Of a stretch of DNA of 64,000 nucleotides, positions 17,084 to 26,142 are shown in pieces; position 1 is the stretch's first letter; each line of letters starts with the position of its first letter. The stretch lies in NCBI RefSeq assembly GCF_013839445.1, contig NZ_JACDIT010000001.1:124001-188000 (forward strand), in the 5' to 3' direction. The notes below the pieces were generated by a model. It made no database searches and was not told where the DNA came from. It was given only the letters and a program-made list of their open reading frames with translations. The position numbers were made by a program, and so were the translations under genes. The stretch comes from Chthonobacter albigriseus (lineage in GTDB: Bacteria > Pseudomonadota > Alphaproteobacteria > Rhizobiales > Pleomorphomonadaceae).

Positions 17084-17106
17084 ATTAACCTTGCCGATCG
17101 GTTAAT
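17084..17106. promoter_or_regulatory. Inverted repeat with TTAACC half-sites
   Basis: ATTAACC (17084-17090) and GGTTAAT (17100-17106) are perfect inverted copies around nine bases. TTAACC is the CtrA half-site in rhizobia. The element lies 85-107 bases upstream of the SleB hydrolase start and 122 bases upstream of the acryloyl-CoA reductase. Cell-wall hydrolases are plausible CtrA targets, but the spacing is not the standard N7. Confidence 0.35.
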
Positions 17107-17227
17107 CCGCAGAGCGACACGAGCGCGAAGGGCGGAAAGGTCGTCAAAACGCGCTCCGTCGATCTGCCGGGTTGCGGGCGGGCCGGGCCAACGTGGTAAA
17201 CGGGGGCACGAACAGGAGGACGAACCG

Positions 17228-18229
17228 ATGGGCGTGATCGCAGGAGACTTCCCCGCCGTCGTGGTGGATCGGGACGCGGACAAGAAGCAGTCGGTCTCGC
17301 TGGCCCGCCTCACGGAAACCGACCTGATGGAGGGCGACGTTACGGTTCGGGTCACCCACTCCTCGGTGAACTACAAGGACGGGCTGGCGGTGACGGGAAA
17401 GCTGCCCGTCGTCCGGCGCTGGCCGATGGTGCCGGGCGTCGACTTCACCGGCGAGGTGGTGGAGAGCCGGAGCCCGGACTTCGCGGTCGGCGACAAGGTG
17501 ATCCTGAACGGCTGGGGCGTCGGCGAGGTGCACCTCGGGGGCTGGTCGCGCTACGCCCGGGTGAAGAGCGACTGGCTGATCCGCCTTCCGGACGGTCTCA
17601 CCGGCGCGGACGCGATGGCGCTCGGGACGGCCGGGTACACCGCCATGCTTTCGCTGATGGCGATCGAGAAGCACGGCCTTTCCCCGGCGGACGGTCCGGC
17701 GGTGATCACCGGGGCCGCGGGCGGTGTCGGTTCGGTGGCCGTGATGCTGTTCGCGCGCGCGGGCTATCAGGTGGTGGCCACCACCGGCCGACCGGAGGAG
17801 GCGGACTACCTCAAAAGTCTCGGTGCAGCGGAGATCGTGGAGCGCTCGGAGCTTTCGGGCCCAGCAAAGCCGCTCGCTAAGGAGCGCTGGGCCACGGGCG
17901 TCGACAACGTCGGGTCCACCACGCTCGCCAACGTGCTTTCGATGACGAAGGCGGACGGGGCGATCGCGGCCTGTGGCAACGCGGGCGGCATGGAGCTTCC
18001 CTCCAGCGTGGCGCCCTTCATCCTGCGCGGGGTCTCGCTCCTGGGCATCAACTCGGTTTCGGTGCCGCGCGCCAAACGGGAGATCGCCTGGACGCGGCTT
18101 GCCGCCGAGATCGATCGCGGCAAGCTGGCGGCGATGACGCACACGGTGCCGCTCGACGAGGCGATCGACCGCGGGCGGGCCATCGCAGACGGCAGGATCC
18201 GGGGACGGGTGGTGATCGAGGTCGGCTGA
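17228..18229 (+). CDS. acuI: Acryloyl-CoA reductase / YhdH-family oxidoreductase
   Basis: This 333-residue medium-chain dehydrogenase/reductase closely fits the AcuI/YhdH group. Features are SSVNYKDGLA near residue 45, PGVDFTGEV near 75, the NADPH site TGAAGGVGS near 160, and the C-terminal GRIRGRVVIEVG. These enzymes reduce acryloyl-CoA to propionyl-CoA with NADPH and so detoxify acrylate made from DMSP or 3-hydroxypropionate. There is no zinc-ligand set, as expected for the quinone-oxidoreductase branch. A strong AGGAGG lies seven bases before the ATG. The exact substrate is inferred from the family. Confidence 0.88.
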   Translation: MGVIAGDFPAVVVDRDADKKQSVSLARLTETDLMEGDVTVRVTHSSVNYKDGLAVTGKLPVVRRWPMVPGVDFTGEVVESRSPDFAVGDKVILNGWGVGEVHLGGWSRYARVKSDWLIRLPDGLTGADAMALGTAGYTAMLSLMAIEKHGLSPADGPAVITGAAGGVGSVAVMLFARAGYQVVATTGRPEEADYLKSLGAAEIVERSELSGPAKPLAKERWATGVDNVGSTTLANVLSMTKADGAIAACGNAGGMELPSSVAPFILRGVSLLGINSVSVPRAKREIAWTRLAAEIDRGKLAAMTHTVPLDEAIDRGRAIADGRIRGRVVIEVG

Positions 18230-18237
18230 CGCCGGCC

Positions 18238-20988
18238 TCATGCGGTGCGGCGAAGCACCTTCTGGTAGCCCAGGCCGACCAGCACGAGAACGGCCCCGAG
18301 ACCGATGAAGGAAAGCGCGCGAAGGGCTCCCGTCAGGCCAGCCGTGTCGACGAGGAACACCTTGGCGACGACGCCGACCACGATGACCGCCGACACCAGC
18401 CGGACGGCGCGCGACCGCGTCACGATGCCGGTTCCGAGCACGACAAGGCCGCAGAGTAGCCAGATCGCCGAATAGGCATAGAGCTCGGCCTCGTCCAGCG
18501 GCGGGCCCGAGAGATCGCCCTGGTGGAAGGCGGCACGGACGGCGAGCGTGACCCAGACGAAGGCGAGCGCGCCGCCGAGCCAGGCGGCGAGCGCGACGTA
18601 CCAACCGGGCCGGTCGGGACGGCGGCGGGCGAGAAGGGCAACTGCAAAGGCCATGATCGACGGCAGCAGATAGCCAAGCAGCAACGTGCCGTCGAAGGCG
18701 CCGCCGTCGATCGGCTCGCCGGTGAAGACGGGGTTGTGCACGAAGAGCAACCCGGCGCCGGCCATCACGAGGCCGAGCCCGCCGAGCACCAGCGTGCCCT
18801 TGGAGAACACAGTGGAGGGCCGCCGGACCGCGAGCCACTGCAGGCCGAGCGACACGGCAAGCAGCGACATGGTGACGAGGCTCTGTTCGGCGAGACCGGA
18901 GACCGGGGCATAGATGTTTCCGCCGTTCATGGCGTGGTGGATCAGCATCACCACGGTGAGCGTGGTGAAGATGACGGCGAGCGCCTCGAAGATCGGCACG
19001 AACCGGTCCTGCCTGGTGGCGGCGAAGCGCCAGGCGGCGAAGCCGAAGGCAAGTGCCGGGCCGCCATATCCGTAGAGCAGCCAATTGAAGACCGGTGTCG
19101 CGCCGAGGTCGGTGCCGACGACCGCGGGATCCCAGACGAAGCGTGCCGCGACCAGCAGGGCGACTGCGACGGCGATCGGGCGGAGGCCGCGAACGGGCCG
19201 ACCGGCCTCGACCCAGGCGATAGCCGGGACCACGGCGGCGAGCGCGACGGTGAGGAAGCCCTTCTCCAGCATGGCGGCGAGGCCGAAGGCGAGCGCGGCC
19301 ACGCTGCCCACCGCGAAGGTGGCGATGGCGGGATCGACCCCGTATTCGTCGGGCGGCAGACGCCGGATCAGCGCCTCGACCACGGCGGCGAAGAAGAAGG
19401 CGAGCGCCAAGGCCGCGACACCGAACGAGAAGCTGATGGTGAACTCGGTCACGCGGAGGTAGGCGAGAACGAAGATGCCGAGCGCGACGAGCACGGAGGC
19501 GATCGCCTGCTGGATCCGCGATGCCGAGCCGAGAACGCCGAACAGGCCGAGGCCGGTGAAGAGCACGGTGATCGCGCCACCGCTGAACAGCACCGGCGAG
19601 GGCACGACCGGCGGCAGGACGGGGCTGTTGAGGATGGTGGGATCGACGGTGGCTTCCGGGACCAGCAGGGCGAGGTAGCCGAACCAGACGATCGGCGGCA
19701 CGAAGAGCGGTCCGAGGCGGAAGGCGGGCCACTCGTAGGCGACCACCATGATGGTCGCTGCGAGGCCGAGAACAAGGGCAAGGCCGAACGTGTCGATGCC
19801 GAAGAACAGCAGGTGCGCGACGACGGGGACGGTGAACGCGACCAGCAGCGCCGTGCCGACCTTGTCCAACGGGGCGACGCGGCCGGGGTCGCGCGGGTGG
19901 ATTCCAGCGGCGAAGGTGATCACCGCCGAGACCAGCGACAGAGCGATGTGGAGCGCGACGACAGGCTCGTCGAAGCCGGGATAGCTCGACGTCGCCGCCA
20001 TCAGCAGCGCCCAAAGCATGTTGCCGATCGTCGCGGCGATGGCGAGCCAGCGCCAGCCTTTCAGCCAGGCAATGCGCAGAGACGCGACCGAGACGACGGT
20101 CAGGTAGACCACCAGTGCGGCGAAGTTCGGCGTGTCGGTCGGGATCAGAAGGGGCGAGGCGTAGCTGGTCGCAAGGCCGAGGCCGGCGAGGCCGGGGCCG
20201 TGGACGATGGCAAGGGCGAGCGTGCCCAGCGCGACCGCGGAGAGCGCGAGGATCGCGACGAAGGAGCCGATCAGGCCGTAGAGCGCATAGGCCGCGTAGA
20301 CCGACCCGAAGGCCGTGACGGTGCCGGCGGCCGTAAGGATGCCGGGAATATAGGCGCGTCGCAGGTCCGGCGCAGGCTCGACCGCTTCGCGGCGGCGCAG
20401 CCATTCACCGGAGGCCATCAAGGCGGCAGCGAACAACAGGCCGAGGAGGGTGCGCGCAGTCGGACCCAGCAGGCCGCTTTCGATGGAATAGCGGACAAGG
20501 AAGATGCCGCCGAGCGCGAGCGCCAGACCACCGACCCATACGGTCCAGCGGGTGCCGATCGCTTCCTCCAGGTCGCGGTGCCGCGGGGCCTCGGGTGCGG
20601 CGGGCAGCGGCGGCGGGGGCTGCCGCGCCGCATCGGTGGACGGCGTCGGTGGGGCCTCCGGCTGGACGCCATAGGGCCCGGATATGAACGGCTTGCCGGG
20701 GCGCTGCGCAGACTGTTCGGTCGCGGACGAGGCCGGGGGGACTGGGGTTTCCTCCGGAGCCGGGGCAATAGGCTCCCCCGTGTCCACCGCAGCGGCGGAC
20801 GCGGCCGTCGCCGGTCGGTCGCCGCCAATGGCGCTGCGCAACTGGGCCACCTCACCGGACAGGCTCCGGATTTCCAGGCGGAGTTCGCTCGTACGCAGGA
20901 ACGCCACCCACCCCAGGATGGAGCCGATCACCAGAGCCAGGACCAGCAGCAAGAGGATGAGGAAGAGCGAATCCATGGATCGGGGCAT
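18238..20988 (-). CDS. DUF2339 multi-spanning membrane protein
   Basis: This 916-residue integral membrane protein has an N-terminal hydrophobic anchor (about 7-28) and then a short coiled-coil stretch with LRLEIRSLSGEVAQLRS. A Pro/Ala-rich linker (about 50-125) is followed by more than twenty hydrophobic segments to the C-terminus. This is the architecture of DUF2339, whose function is not known. An internal ATG four codons downstream (MDSLF) is an alternative start. It ends eight bases from the convergent acuI stop. Long open frames on its opposite strand are composition artefacts. Confidence 0.9.
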   Translation of the reverse strand: MPRSMDSLFLILLLLVLALVIGSILGWVAFLRTSELRLEIRSLSGEVAQLRSAIGGDRPATAASAAAVDTGEPIAPAPEETPVPPASSATEQSAQRPGKPFISGPYGVQPEAPPTPSTDAARQPPPPLPAAPEAPRHRDLEEAIGTRWTVWVGGLALALGGIFLVRYSIESGLLGPTARTLLGLLFAAALMASGEWLRRREAVEPAPDLRRAYIPGILTAAGTVTAFGSVYAAYALYGLIGSFVAILALSAVALGTLALAIVHGPGLAGLGLATSYASPLLIPTDTPNFAALVVYLTVVSVASLRIAWLKGWRWLAIAATIGNMLWALLMAATSSYPGFDEPVVALHIALSLVSAVITFAAGIHPRDPGRVAPLDKVGTALLVAFTVPVVAHLLFFGIDTFGLALVLGLAATIMVVAYEWPAFRLGPLFVPPIVWFGYLALLVPEATVDPTILNSPVLPPVVPSPVLFSGGAITVLFTGLGLFGVLGSASRIQQAIASVLVALGIFVLAYLRVTEFTISFSFGVAALALAFFFAAVVEALIRRLPPDEYGVDPAIATFAVGSVAALAFGLAAMLEKGFLTVALAAVVPAIAWVEAGRPVRGLRPIAVAVALLVAARFVWDPAVVGTDLGATPVFNWLLYGYGGPALAFGFAAWRFAATRQDRFVPIFEALAVIFTTLTVVMLIHHAMNGGNIYAPVSGLAEQSLVTMSLLAVSLGLQWLAVRRPSTVFSKGTLVLGGLGLVMAGAGLLFVHNPVFTGEPIDGGAFDGTLLLGYLLPSIMAFAVALLARRRPDRPGWYVALAAWLGGALAFVWVTLAVRAAFHQGDLSGPPLDEAELYAYSAIWLLCGLVVLGTGIVTRSRAVRLVSAVIVVGVVAKVFLVDTAGLTGALRALSFIGLGAVLVLVGLGYQKVLRRTA

Positions 20989-21199
20989 TCCAGACGAGCG
21001 ATGATCCGCTTATAGCGGAGGGAATGTTCACCAATTGCGAATAATGGAGCGCAGGACGCCTTGCCCGCGGGAGAGCCCGTGGTGAACCGCGGCCGGCGGT
21101 CCGGAATACTCCGCCTTCGACTTGCCCTGCCGCAGCTTTGCCCTCATCTTCCTCCACTGATTTGCGACAAAGCCCATTCGCCTGAACCGGAGCCGCACG

Positions 21200-22972
21200 A
21201 TGCAGAAGTCCTCCTCCAACCGGACCGACCGTCGTCGCCGTTCCGCGAAAGCCGCAGCCCTGGCCGCAAGCGCTGTGATGCTGCTGTTCGCCACCGGCGC
21301 CGCGCGGGTGGATCTGACGATGGCGGACCCGGCAGCCGAGACGCTCTCGGGCAACTATCTTGCCGCGCGCTTCGCCGGACAGCAGTCGGACCTCGACGCT
21401 TCGGCTCGCTACTTCGCCGAAGCGCTGGCGGACGATCCGGACGATCCGTTCCTGCTGGAGCGGACTTTCGCGTTGACGCTCGCTTCCGGCGACATGGAAA
21501 CCGGAATGGAATTCGGCGAGCGGCTGGTTTCGGCCGATCGCGACAACCGGCTCGCCAGCCTCGCGCTCGGTGCAGACGCCCTGGAGAAGGGCAACTGGGC
21601 GGTGGCGATCGAGCGTTTGAAGCCGGCTAACGTGGGTCCGCTCGCCGGACTTACCGTGGAGGTGATGTCGGCGTGGGCGGAGGCCGGCGCGGGCGACACC
21701 AAGAAGGCGCTGGCCCGGCTCGACAAGCTTTCGGGCGAGGACTGGTACTCCTTCTTCCGCTCCTACCACGGGGGGCTGATCGCCGATCTCGCCGGCGACC
21801 ACAGCGAGGCGGTCAAGCGGCTTGGAGCGGCGTTCGCGATCGACGCCGGCAACGTCCGTGTCACCGATGCTTTCATCCGGGCGCTTGCCCGGGCCGGCAA
21901 TGTGGACGAAGCCAAGAAGATCCTGTCCGTGGGATTGGCGCGGGCGCCAGGACACCCGCTGCTGACGGCGGTGGCCGAGGAGATCGCAAAGCCTGAGCCC
22001 GCCGCCCTGGTGAGCTCGCCGAAGGCGGGCGCGGCGGAAATCCTCGCCGGACTTGGCGCCGCGATCGGTCGGGACGACACCGGCGAACTTGCTGCCGTCT
22101 ATCTGCAGTTGGCGCTTCACCTCGATCCGACCGCCGATCTCGCCAGGCTGTCGCTGGCCGAGATCTTCGAGCGGACCAAGCAGTACGAGCGGGCCATCGA
22201 GGTCCTCAACGGTGTGCCGGACGAGTCGCCGCTGAAGCGCAACGCCGAGATCCAGATCGGATTCGACTACAACGCCCTCGACAAGGTGGACGATGCCCGC
22301 AAGCATCTGGCCAAGCTGGTGGAGGAGGACCCGTCGGACCTCGACGCGGTGACGGCCCTCGGCAACGTGCTTCGCGTGCGGAAGATCTTCGACGAGGCCG
22401 CCAAGGTCTACACGGCCGGCATCAATACGCTGAAGACGCCGGAACCGCAGCACTGGTCGCTGTTCTACTACCGGGGCATCGCCCTGGAGCGGACGAAGCG
22501 TTGGCCGGAGTCGGAAGCTGATTTCCGGACGGCCTTGCGGCTCGCACCCGATCAGCCCCTGGTGCTGAACTATCTCGGCTATTCGCTGGTCGACCGCGGC
22601 GAGAAGCTCGACGAGGCGCTGAAGATGATCGAGAAGGCCGTCGAGCTGGAGCCGGAAGACGGCTACATCGTGGACAGTCTCGGCTGGGTCTACTTCAAGC
22701 TCGGACGCTACGAGGACGCCGTGAAGCAGCTGGAACGGGCGGTGGACCTGAAGCCGGAAGATCCGGTGATCAACGATCACCTGGGCGACGCCTATTTCCA
22801 GGTGGGCCGCAAACTGGAGGCCCGCTTCCAGTGGAGCCACGCGCGCGACCGCAATCCGGAACCCGAAGAGCTCGCCAAGATCCTGAAGAAGCTGCAGGAC
22901 GGTATGCCGCCGCCCGACCAGCCCGCCTCGGCCGATGCCGGACCGGCGCAGGTCGACACCACCAAGAACTGA
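21200..22972 (+). CDS. TPR repeat protein, probably exported
   Basis: This 590-residue protein has a basic N-terminus followed by a hydrophobic segment (about 19-36), consistent with a signal peptide or anchor. The rest consists of tetratricopeptide repeats. The best are at the C-terminal end, such as VLNYLGYSLVDRGEKLDEAL and YIVDSLGWVYFKLGRYEDAV. It is likely a periplasmic or membrane-attached scaffold, similar to TPR proteins often encoded before ispE in alphaproteobacteria. The stop lies 19 bases before the ispE start, so the two are probably co-transcribed. The partner is unknown. Confidence 0.88.
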   Translation: MQKSSSNRTDRRRRSAKAAALAASAVMLLFATGAARVDLTMADPAAETLSGNYLAARFAGQQSDLDASARYFAEALADDPDDPFLLERTFALTLASGDMETGMEFGERLVSADRDNRLASLALGADALEKGNWAVAIERLKPANVGPLAGLTVEVMSAWAEAGAGDTKKALARLDKLSGEDWYSFFRSYHGGLIADLAGDHSEAVKRLGAAFAIDAGNVRVTDAFIRALARAGNVDEAKKILSVGLARAPGHPLLTAVAEEIAKPEPAALVSSPKAGAAEILAGLGAAIGRDDTGELAAVYLQLALHLDPTADLARLSLAEIFERTKQYERAIEVLNGVPDESPLKRNAEIQIGFDYNALDKVDDARKHLAKLVEEDPSDLDAVTALGNVLRVRKIFDEAAKVYTAGINTLKTPEPQHWSLFYYRGIALERTKRWPESEADFRTALRLAPDQPLVLNYLGYSLVDRGEKLDEALKMIEKAVELEPEDGYIVDSLGWVYFKLGRYEDAVKQLERAVDLKPEDPVINDHLGDAYFQVGRKLEARFQWSHARDRNPEPEELAKILKKLQDGMPPPDQPASADAGPAQVDTTKN

Positions 22973-22991
22973 CGGGTCCGGCCGCACAACC

Positions 22992-23852
22992 ATGCTCGAA
23001 CCGGAACTCGCCCGCGCGAAGGTCAACCTCGCGCTGCACGTGACCGGGCGGCGCGAGGACGGCTATCACCTGCTCGACACGCTGGTGGTGTTTCCGGCAA
23101 TCGGTGACGTGCTCTCCGTCTCCGCCGCAGACGAGCTGGCCCTGGTGGTCGACGGACCGGGTGCGGCGGATCTGGCGGACACCGCACACGAGGCTAACCT
23201 GGTGATGAGGGCTGCGCGCGGCATGGCGGAGATCGCCGGTCCGCGCGCTTTCGGCGTAACGATCCGGCTGGAGAAGCATCTCCCCGTCGCGGCGGGACTG
23301 GGCGGCGGTTCCGCGGACGCGGCGGCCACGATCCGGATGCTCGCGCGCCTCTGGGACATCGACGTTGCCGATCCCCGCGTGGAAGCGCTGGCGCTCACCC
23401 TCGGCGCGGACGTGCCGATGTGCCTGCATTCGCGGCCGCTGCGGGCGAGAGGCATCGGCGAAGCGGTGGAACCGGTGGAGATCGCCGGCGACCTCGGCAT
23501 CCTGATCGTCAACCCGAGGGTGCCCGTGCCGACCCCCTCGGTGTTCCGCGCCCTCGCCCGGCGCGACAACCCCGCGATGCGCGAGCCCGTTGGCAGCGGC
23601 CGTTCGGACCTGATCGCGCATCTCCGTGACAGCCGGAATGACCTGGAGCCGGCGGCGATCGCCGTCGAGCCGCTGGTGGCGCGGCTGCTTCAGGATCTGC
23701 ACGGTCTGGAGGGGCGACTGCTGGCACGGATGTCGGGATCCGGGGCGACCTGCTTCGCGCTGTTCGAGCACGCCGAGGCGGCCCGTGATGCGGGCCGAAG
23801 GTTGGCTGCCGAGCGGCCGGACTGGTGGATCCGGTCCGCTCCGCTCGCCTGA
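22992..23852 (+). CDS. ispE: 4-diphosphocytidyl-2-C-methyl-D-erythritol kinase
   Basis: This 286-residue GHMP kinase phosphorylates CDP-methylerythritol in the non-mevalonate isoprenoid pathway. The N-terminus has ARAKVNLALHVTGRREDGYH and the ATP-binding motif is LPVAAGLGGGSADAAA (about 97-112). The C-terminal MSGSGATCFALF motif is also present. The ATG at 22992 gives the usual start. A longer frame from 22935 would overlap the TPR gene and add an unlike leader. The convergent neighbour makes polyprenyl diphosphate, which uses the product pathway. Confidence 0.95.
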   Translation: MLEPELARAKVNLALHVTGRREDGYHLLDTLVVFPAIGDVLSVSAADELALVVDGPGAADLADTAHEANLVMRAARGMAEIAGPRAFGVTIRLEKHLPVAAGLGGGSADAAATIRMLARLWDIDVADPRVEALALTLGADVPMCLHSRPLRARGIGEAVEPVEIAGDLGILIVNPRVPVPTPSVFRALARRDNPAMREPVGSGRSDLIAHLRDSRNDLEPAAIAVEPLVARLLQDLHGLEGRLLARMSGSGATCFALFEHAEAARDAGRRLAAERPDWWIRSAPLA

Positions 23853-23856
23853 GCGT

Positions 23857-24885
23857 TCAGCTGACGCGGCTGACGCAGAACTCCACGACCTCGACCAGAG
23901 CATCGCGATGGGGACCGGCCGGCATCGGCGCCAGCGCGGCGACCGCTTCGTTGCCGTAGGCGCGGGCGCGGGCGACCGTCTCCGCGATGGCTCCATGCGT
24001 CCGCAGCAGGCCGATGGCCCGCTCCAGGTCGCCGTCGCCGATCTCGCCCTTCTCGATGGTGCGCGACCAGAAGGCCCGCTCCGCTTCGTCGCCGGCGCGG
24101 GCGGCTAGGACCACGGGCAGTGTCACCTTGCCTTCGCGGAAATCGTCCCCGACCCGCTTGCCGAGGGTCATCGAAGACCCGCCGTAGTCGAGCGCGTCGT
24201 CGACGAGCTGGAAGGCGAGGCCGAGGCTGGTGCCGTAGGCGGCGAGCGCGTGGCGCATGGCCTCGCCCTGCCCTGCCACGATCGGGCCCACTTCACAGGC
24301 CGCGGAGAACAGCGCGGCGGTCTTGGCATTGATGACGCGGAGGTAGGAGTCCTCCCCGGTCGCCAGGTTCTTGGCCGCCGCCAGCTGCATCACCTCGCCC
24401 TCGGCGATCACGGCCGCGGCGTTGGAGAGCACGCGAAGGGCGTCGAGCGAGCCGACGTCGACCATGGTGCGGAAGGCCTGGCCGAGCAGGTAGTCGCCGA
24501 CCAGCACACTCGCCTGGTTGCCCCAGAGCATACGGGCGGCCAGTTTGCCGCGCCGCATCTCGCTCTCGTCCACGACGTCGTCGTGAAGGAGCGTCGCGGT
24601 GTGCATGAATTCCACGCAGGCGGCGAGCTTGACGTGCCCGTCACCCTCGTAGCCGAAGGCCCGCGCGGCGGCGAGTGTCAGCATCGGACGCAGCCGCTTG
24701 CCGCCGGAGTCGATGAGGTGATGGGCGATCTCGGGAATCATGTCGGCGTTGGAGCCGGCCATCGCCATGATCAGGTCGTTGACGCGCCCCATGTCCGCCG
24801 CCACGAGCGACAGCAGACGAGCTATCGACGGCTCCGCGCCGGTCCGGGTCTCCACCTGCCGTTCCATCGATGCGACCACACCCAC
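23857..24885 (-). CDS. ispB: Octaprenyl (polyprenyl) diphosphate synthase
   Basis: This 342-residue trans-prenyltransferase has the first Asp-rich motif in LLHDDVVDE and the second in QLVDDALDYGG, which bind Mg2+-diphosphate. It also has GGKRLRPMLTLA near the N-terminus. It makes the long-chain polyprenyl tail of ubiquinone. I chose the GTG at 24885 because GGAG lies eight bases upstream and the product begins (M)GVVASMERQ, like rhizobial homologues. The open frame reaches back to 25131, but that would overlap the divergent DUF2007 gene. Chain length (octa- or deca-prenyl) cannot be told. Confidence 0.9.
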   Translation of the reverse strand: MGVVASMERQVETRTGAEPSIARLLSLVAADMGRVNDLIMAMAGSNADMIPEIAHHLIDSGGKRLRPMLTLAAARAFGYEGDGHVKLAACVEFMHTATLLHDDVVDESEMRRGKLAARMLWGNQASVLVGDYLLGQAFRTMVDVGSLDALRVLSNAAAVIAEGEVMQLAAAKNLATGEDSYLRVINAKTAALFSAACEVGPIVAGQGEAMRHALAAYGTSLGLAFQLVDDALDYGGSSMTLGKRVGDDFREGKVTLPVVLAARAGDEAERAFWSRTIEKGEIGDGDLERAIGLLRTHGAIAETVARARAYGNEAVAALAPMPAGPHRDALVEVVEFCVSRVS

Positions 24886-25053
24886 GCGCCCGTCTCCATC
24901 AGGACCGCCCCCGATCCATCCGCGCGAGAGCATAGGGAGGCAGCCCGGCCGGAGCAAGCGCGCGCTGATCGCCAAATGGGACAACGTCCCGACGGGGCTC
25001 GACCTTAGCGGCCGCCGGCCTATGATGACGCCGGGGGCCTGCAGCGAGGCGGC

Positions 25054-25287
25054 ATGGAAGAGCTCATCCGGACCAACGATCTCGTCCTCATCTCCTTCGT
25101 GGAAGCGCTGATGCGCGACGCGAACATCCATACGCTGGTGGCGGACCAGGCGGTCAGTGCCGTGGACGGATCGATCGGCATCTTCCCCCGACGTATCCTG
25201 GTGGACAGCGACGACGCCGAGGAAGCGCGCAAGATCCTCGCCGATGCGGGACTCGGCGACGAACTGAGGCCGGTCCAGGGATCATGA
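25054..25287 (+). CDS. DUF2007 family small protein
   Basis: This 77-residue protein has the compact pattern of DUF2007, a putative signal-transducing domain: ELIRTNDLVLISFVEALMRD, IFPRRILVDSDDAEEARKIL. The fold is ACT-like in structure predictions for the family. The stop overlaps the ATG of the methyltransferase gene by four bases (25284-25287), so they are coupled. The two are usually paired in alphaproteobacteria. The molecular role is unknown. Confidence 0.88.
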   Translation: MEELIRTNDLVLISFVEALMRDANIHTLVADQAVSAVDGSIGIFPRRILVDSDDAEEARKILADAGLGDELRPVQGS

Positions 25288-26060
25288 CGGACACGCCCCC
25301 TGCCGCAGCGATCACAACGGACGGGTTCCTGGATCGTCGGCTCACCATCCTGCAACCGGCCCGCGGCGCGCACCGCGCCGGCCTCGACGCGGTTCTCCTG
25401 GCGGCGGCGATCCCGAGCGGCGTGAGTGGCACCCTGGTCGATCTCGGAGCAGGCGTGGGGGTGGCGGGGCTCGCCGCCAAGACGCGGTCCCCGACCGCGC
25501 GCCTGGTGCTGGTGGAGATCGATCCGGAGACGGCGGAACTGGCCAGGCGCAACGCTGCGGAAAATCGCGCGGCGGTAGGCGGCGATGTGAGCGTCGCGGT
25601 TGTCGACGTCACTCGTCCGGAGTCCCTGGAGGAGGCCGGGCTGGTCCAGCATTGCGCGGCGGTCGCCATGATGAACCCGCCCTATCATCCCGCCGACCGA
25701 GTGCGTGCCTCGCCCGCCCAGCGTCGGGCGGTCGCGCATGTGATCGATCCGGACGACCTGGAGCGATGGTTGAAGACGGCCGCGTTTCTCGTTCATCCGC
25801 AGGGACTTGTGGCGATCATCTTTCGCGCCGACGAGTTGCCGCGCCTGTTCGGGGCGATCGGCACCCGATTCGGCTCGCTTACCGTGTTGCCGGTTCATCC
25901 CCGTACCGGCGAAGCGGCAAGCCGGGTTCTGGTGACCGGACGACCCCAAGGGCGGGCACCGCTTCGCATCCTGCCGGGACTCGTCCTGCACGAGGCCGAT
26001 GGCGCCTGGACCGCAGAAGCGGATGCCGTTCTCCGTGGATCTCCGCTGGCTCTATCATGA
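25284..26060 (+). CDS. TrmN6-like tRNA (adenine-N6)-methyltransferase
   Basis: This 258-residue SAM-dependent methyltransferase has a glycine-rich SAM motif LVDLGAGVGVAGLAA (about 52-66), an acidic residue ending the next strand (VEIDPE), and the catalytic NPPY motif in MMNPPYHPAD (about 131-140), typical of N6-adenine methyltransferases. It resembles YfiC/TrmN6, which modifies A37 in tRNA1Val. The exact target is inferred. It is translationally coupled to the DUF2007 gene. Confidence 0.88.
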   Translation: MTDTPPAAAITTDGFLDRRLTILQPARGAHRAGLDAVLLAAAIPSGVSGTLVDLGAGVGVAGLAAKTRSPTARLVLVEIDPETAELARRNAAENRAAVGGDVSVAVVDVTRPESLEEAGLVQHCAAVAMMNPPYHPADRVRASPAQRRAVAHVIDPDDLERWLKTAAFLVHPQGLVAIIFRADELPRLFGAIGTRFGSLTVLPVHPRTGEAASRVLVTGRPQGRAPLRILPGLVLHEADGAWTAEADAVLRGSPLALS

Positions 26061-26142
26061 GCCGAAGCCACAACCGTTGCCGTGCTGGGTTTCCATCGCC
26101 ATATGCACCTTGCCTCGCTCACCTTCCCGCCGGAGATGCTTC

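Noticed and set aside
17144-20404. 1086-codon open frame on the minus strand
   Set aside because: It is a shifted frame of the DUF2339 and acuI region, rich in Arg and Pro with no recognisable domain.
18523-21015. 830-codon open frame on the plus strand
   Set aside because: It lies opposite the DUF2339 membrane protein; its Arg/Gly/Asp-rich composition is the complement of Ala/Leu/Val codons in GC-rich DNA.
24886-25131. Extended N-terminus of the polyprenyl synthase
   Set aside because: It overlaps the divergent DUF2007 gene and has no homologous character; the GTG at 24885 has a good ribosome binding site.
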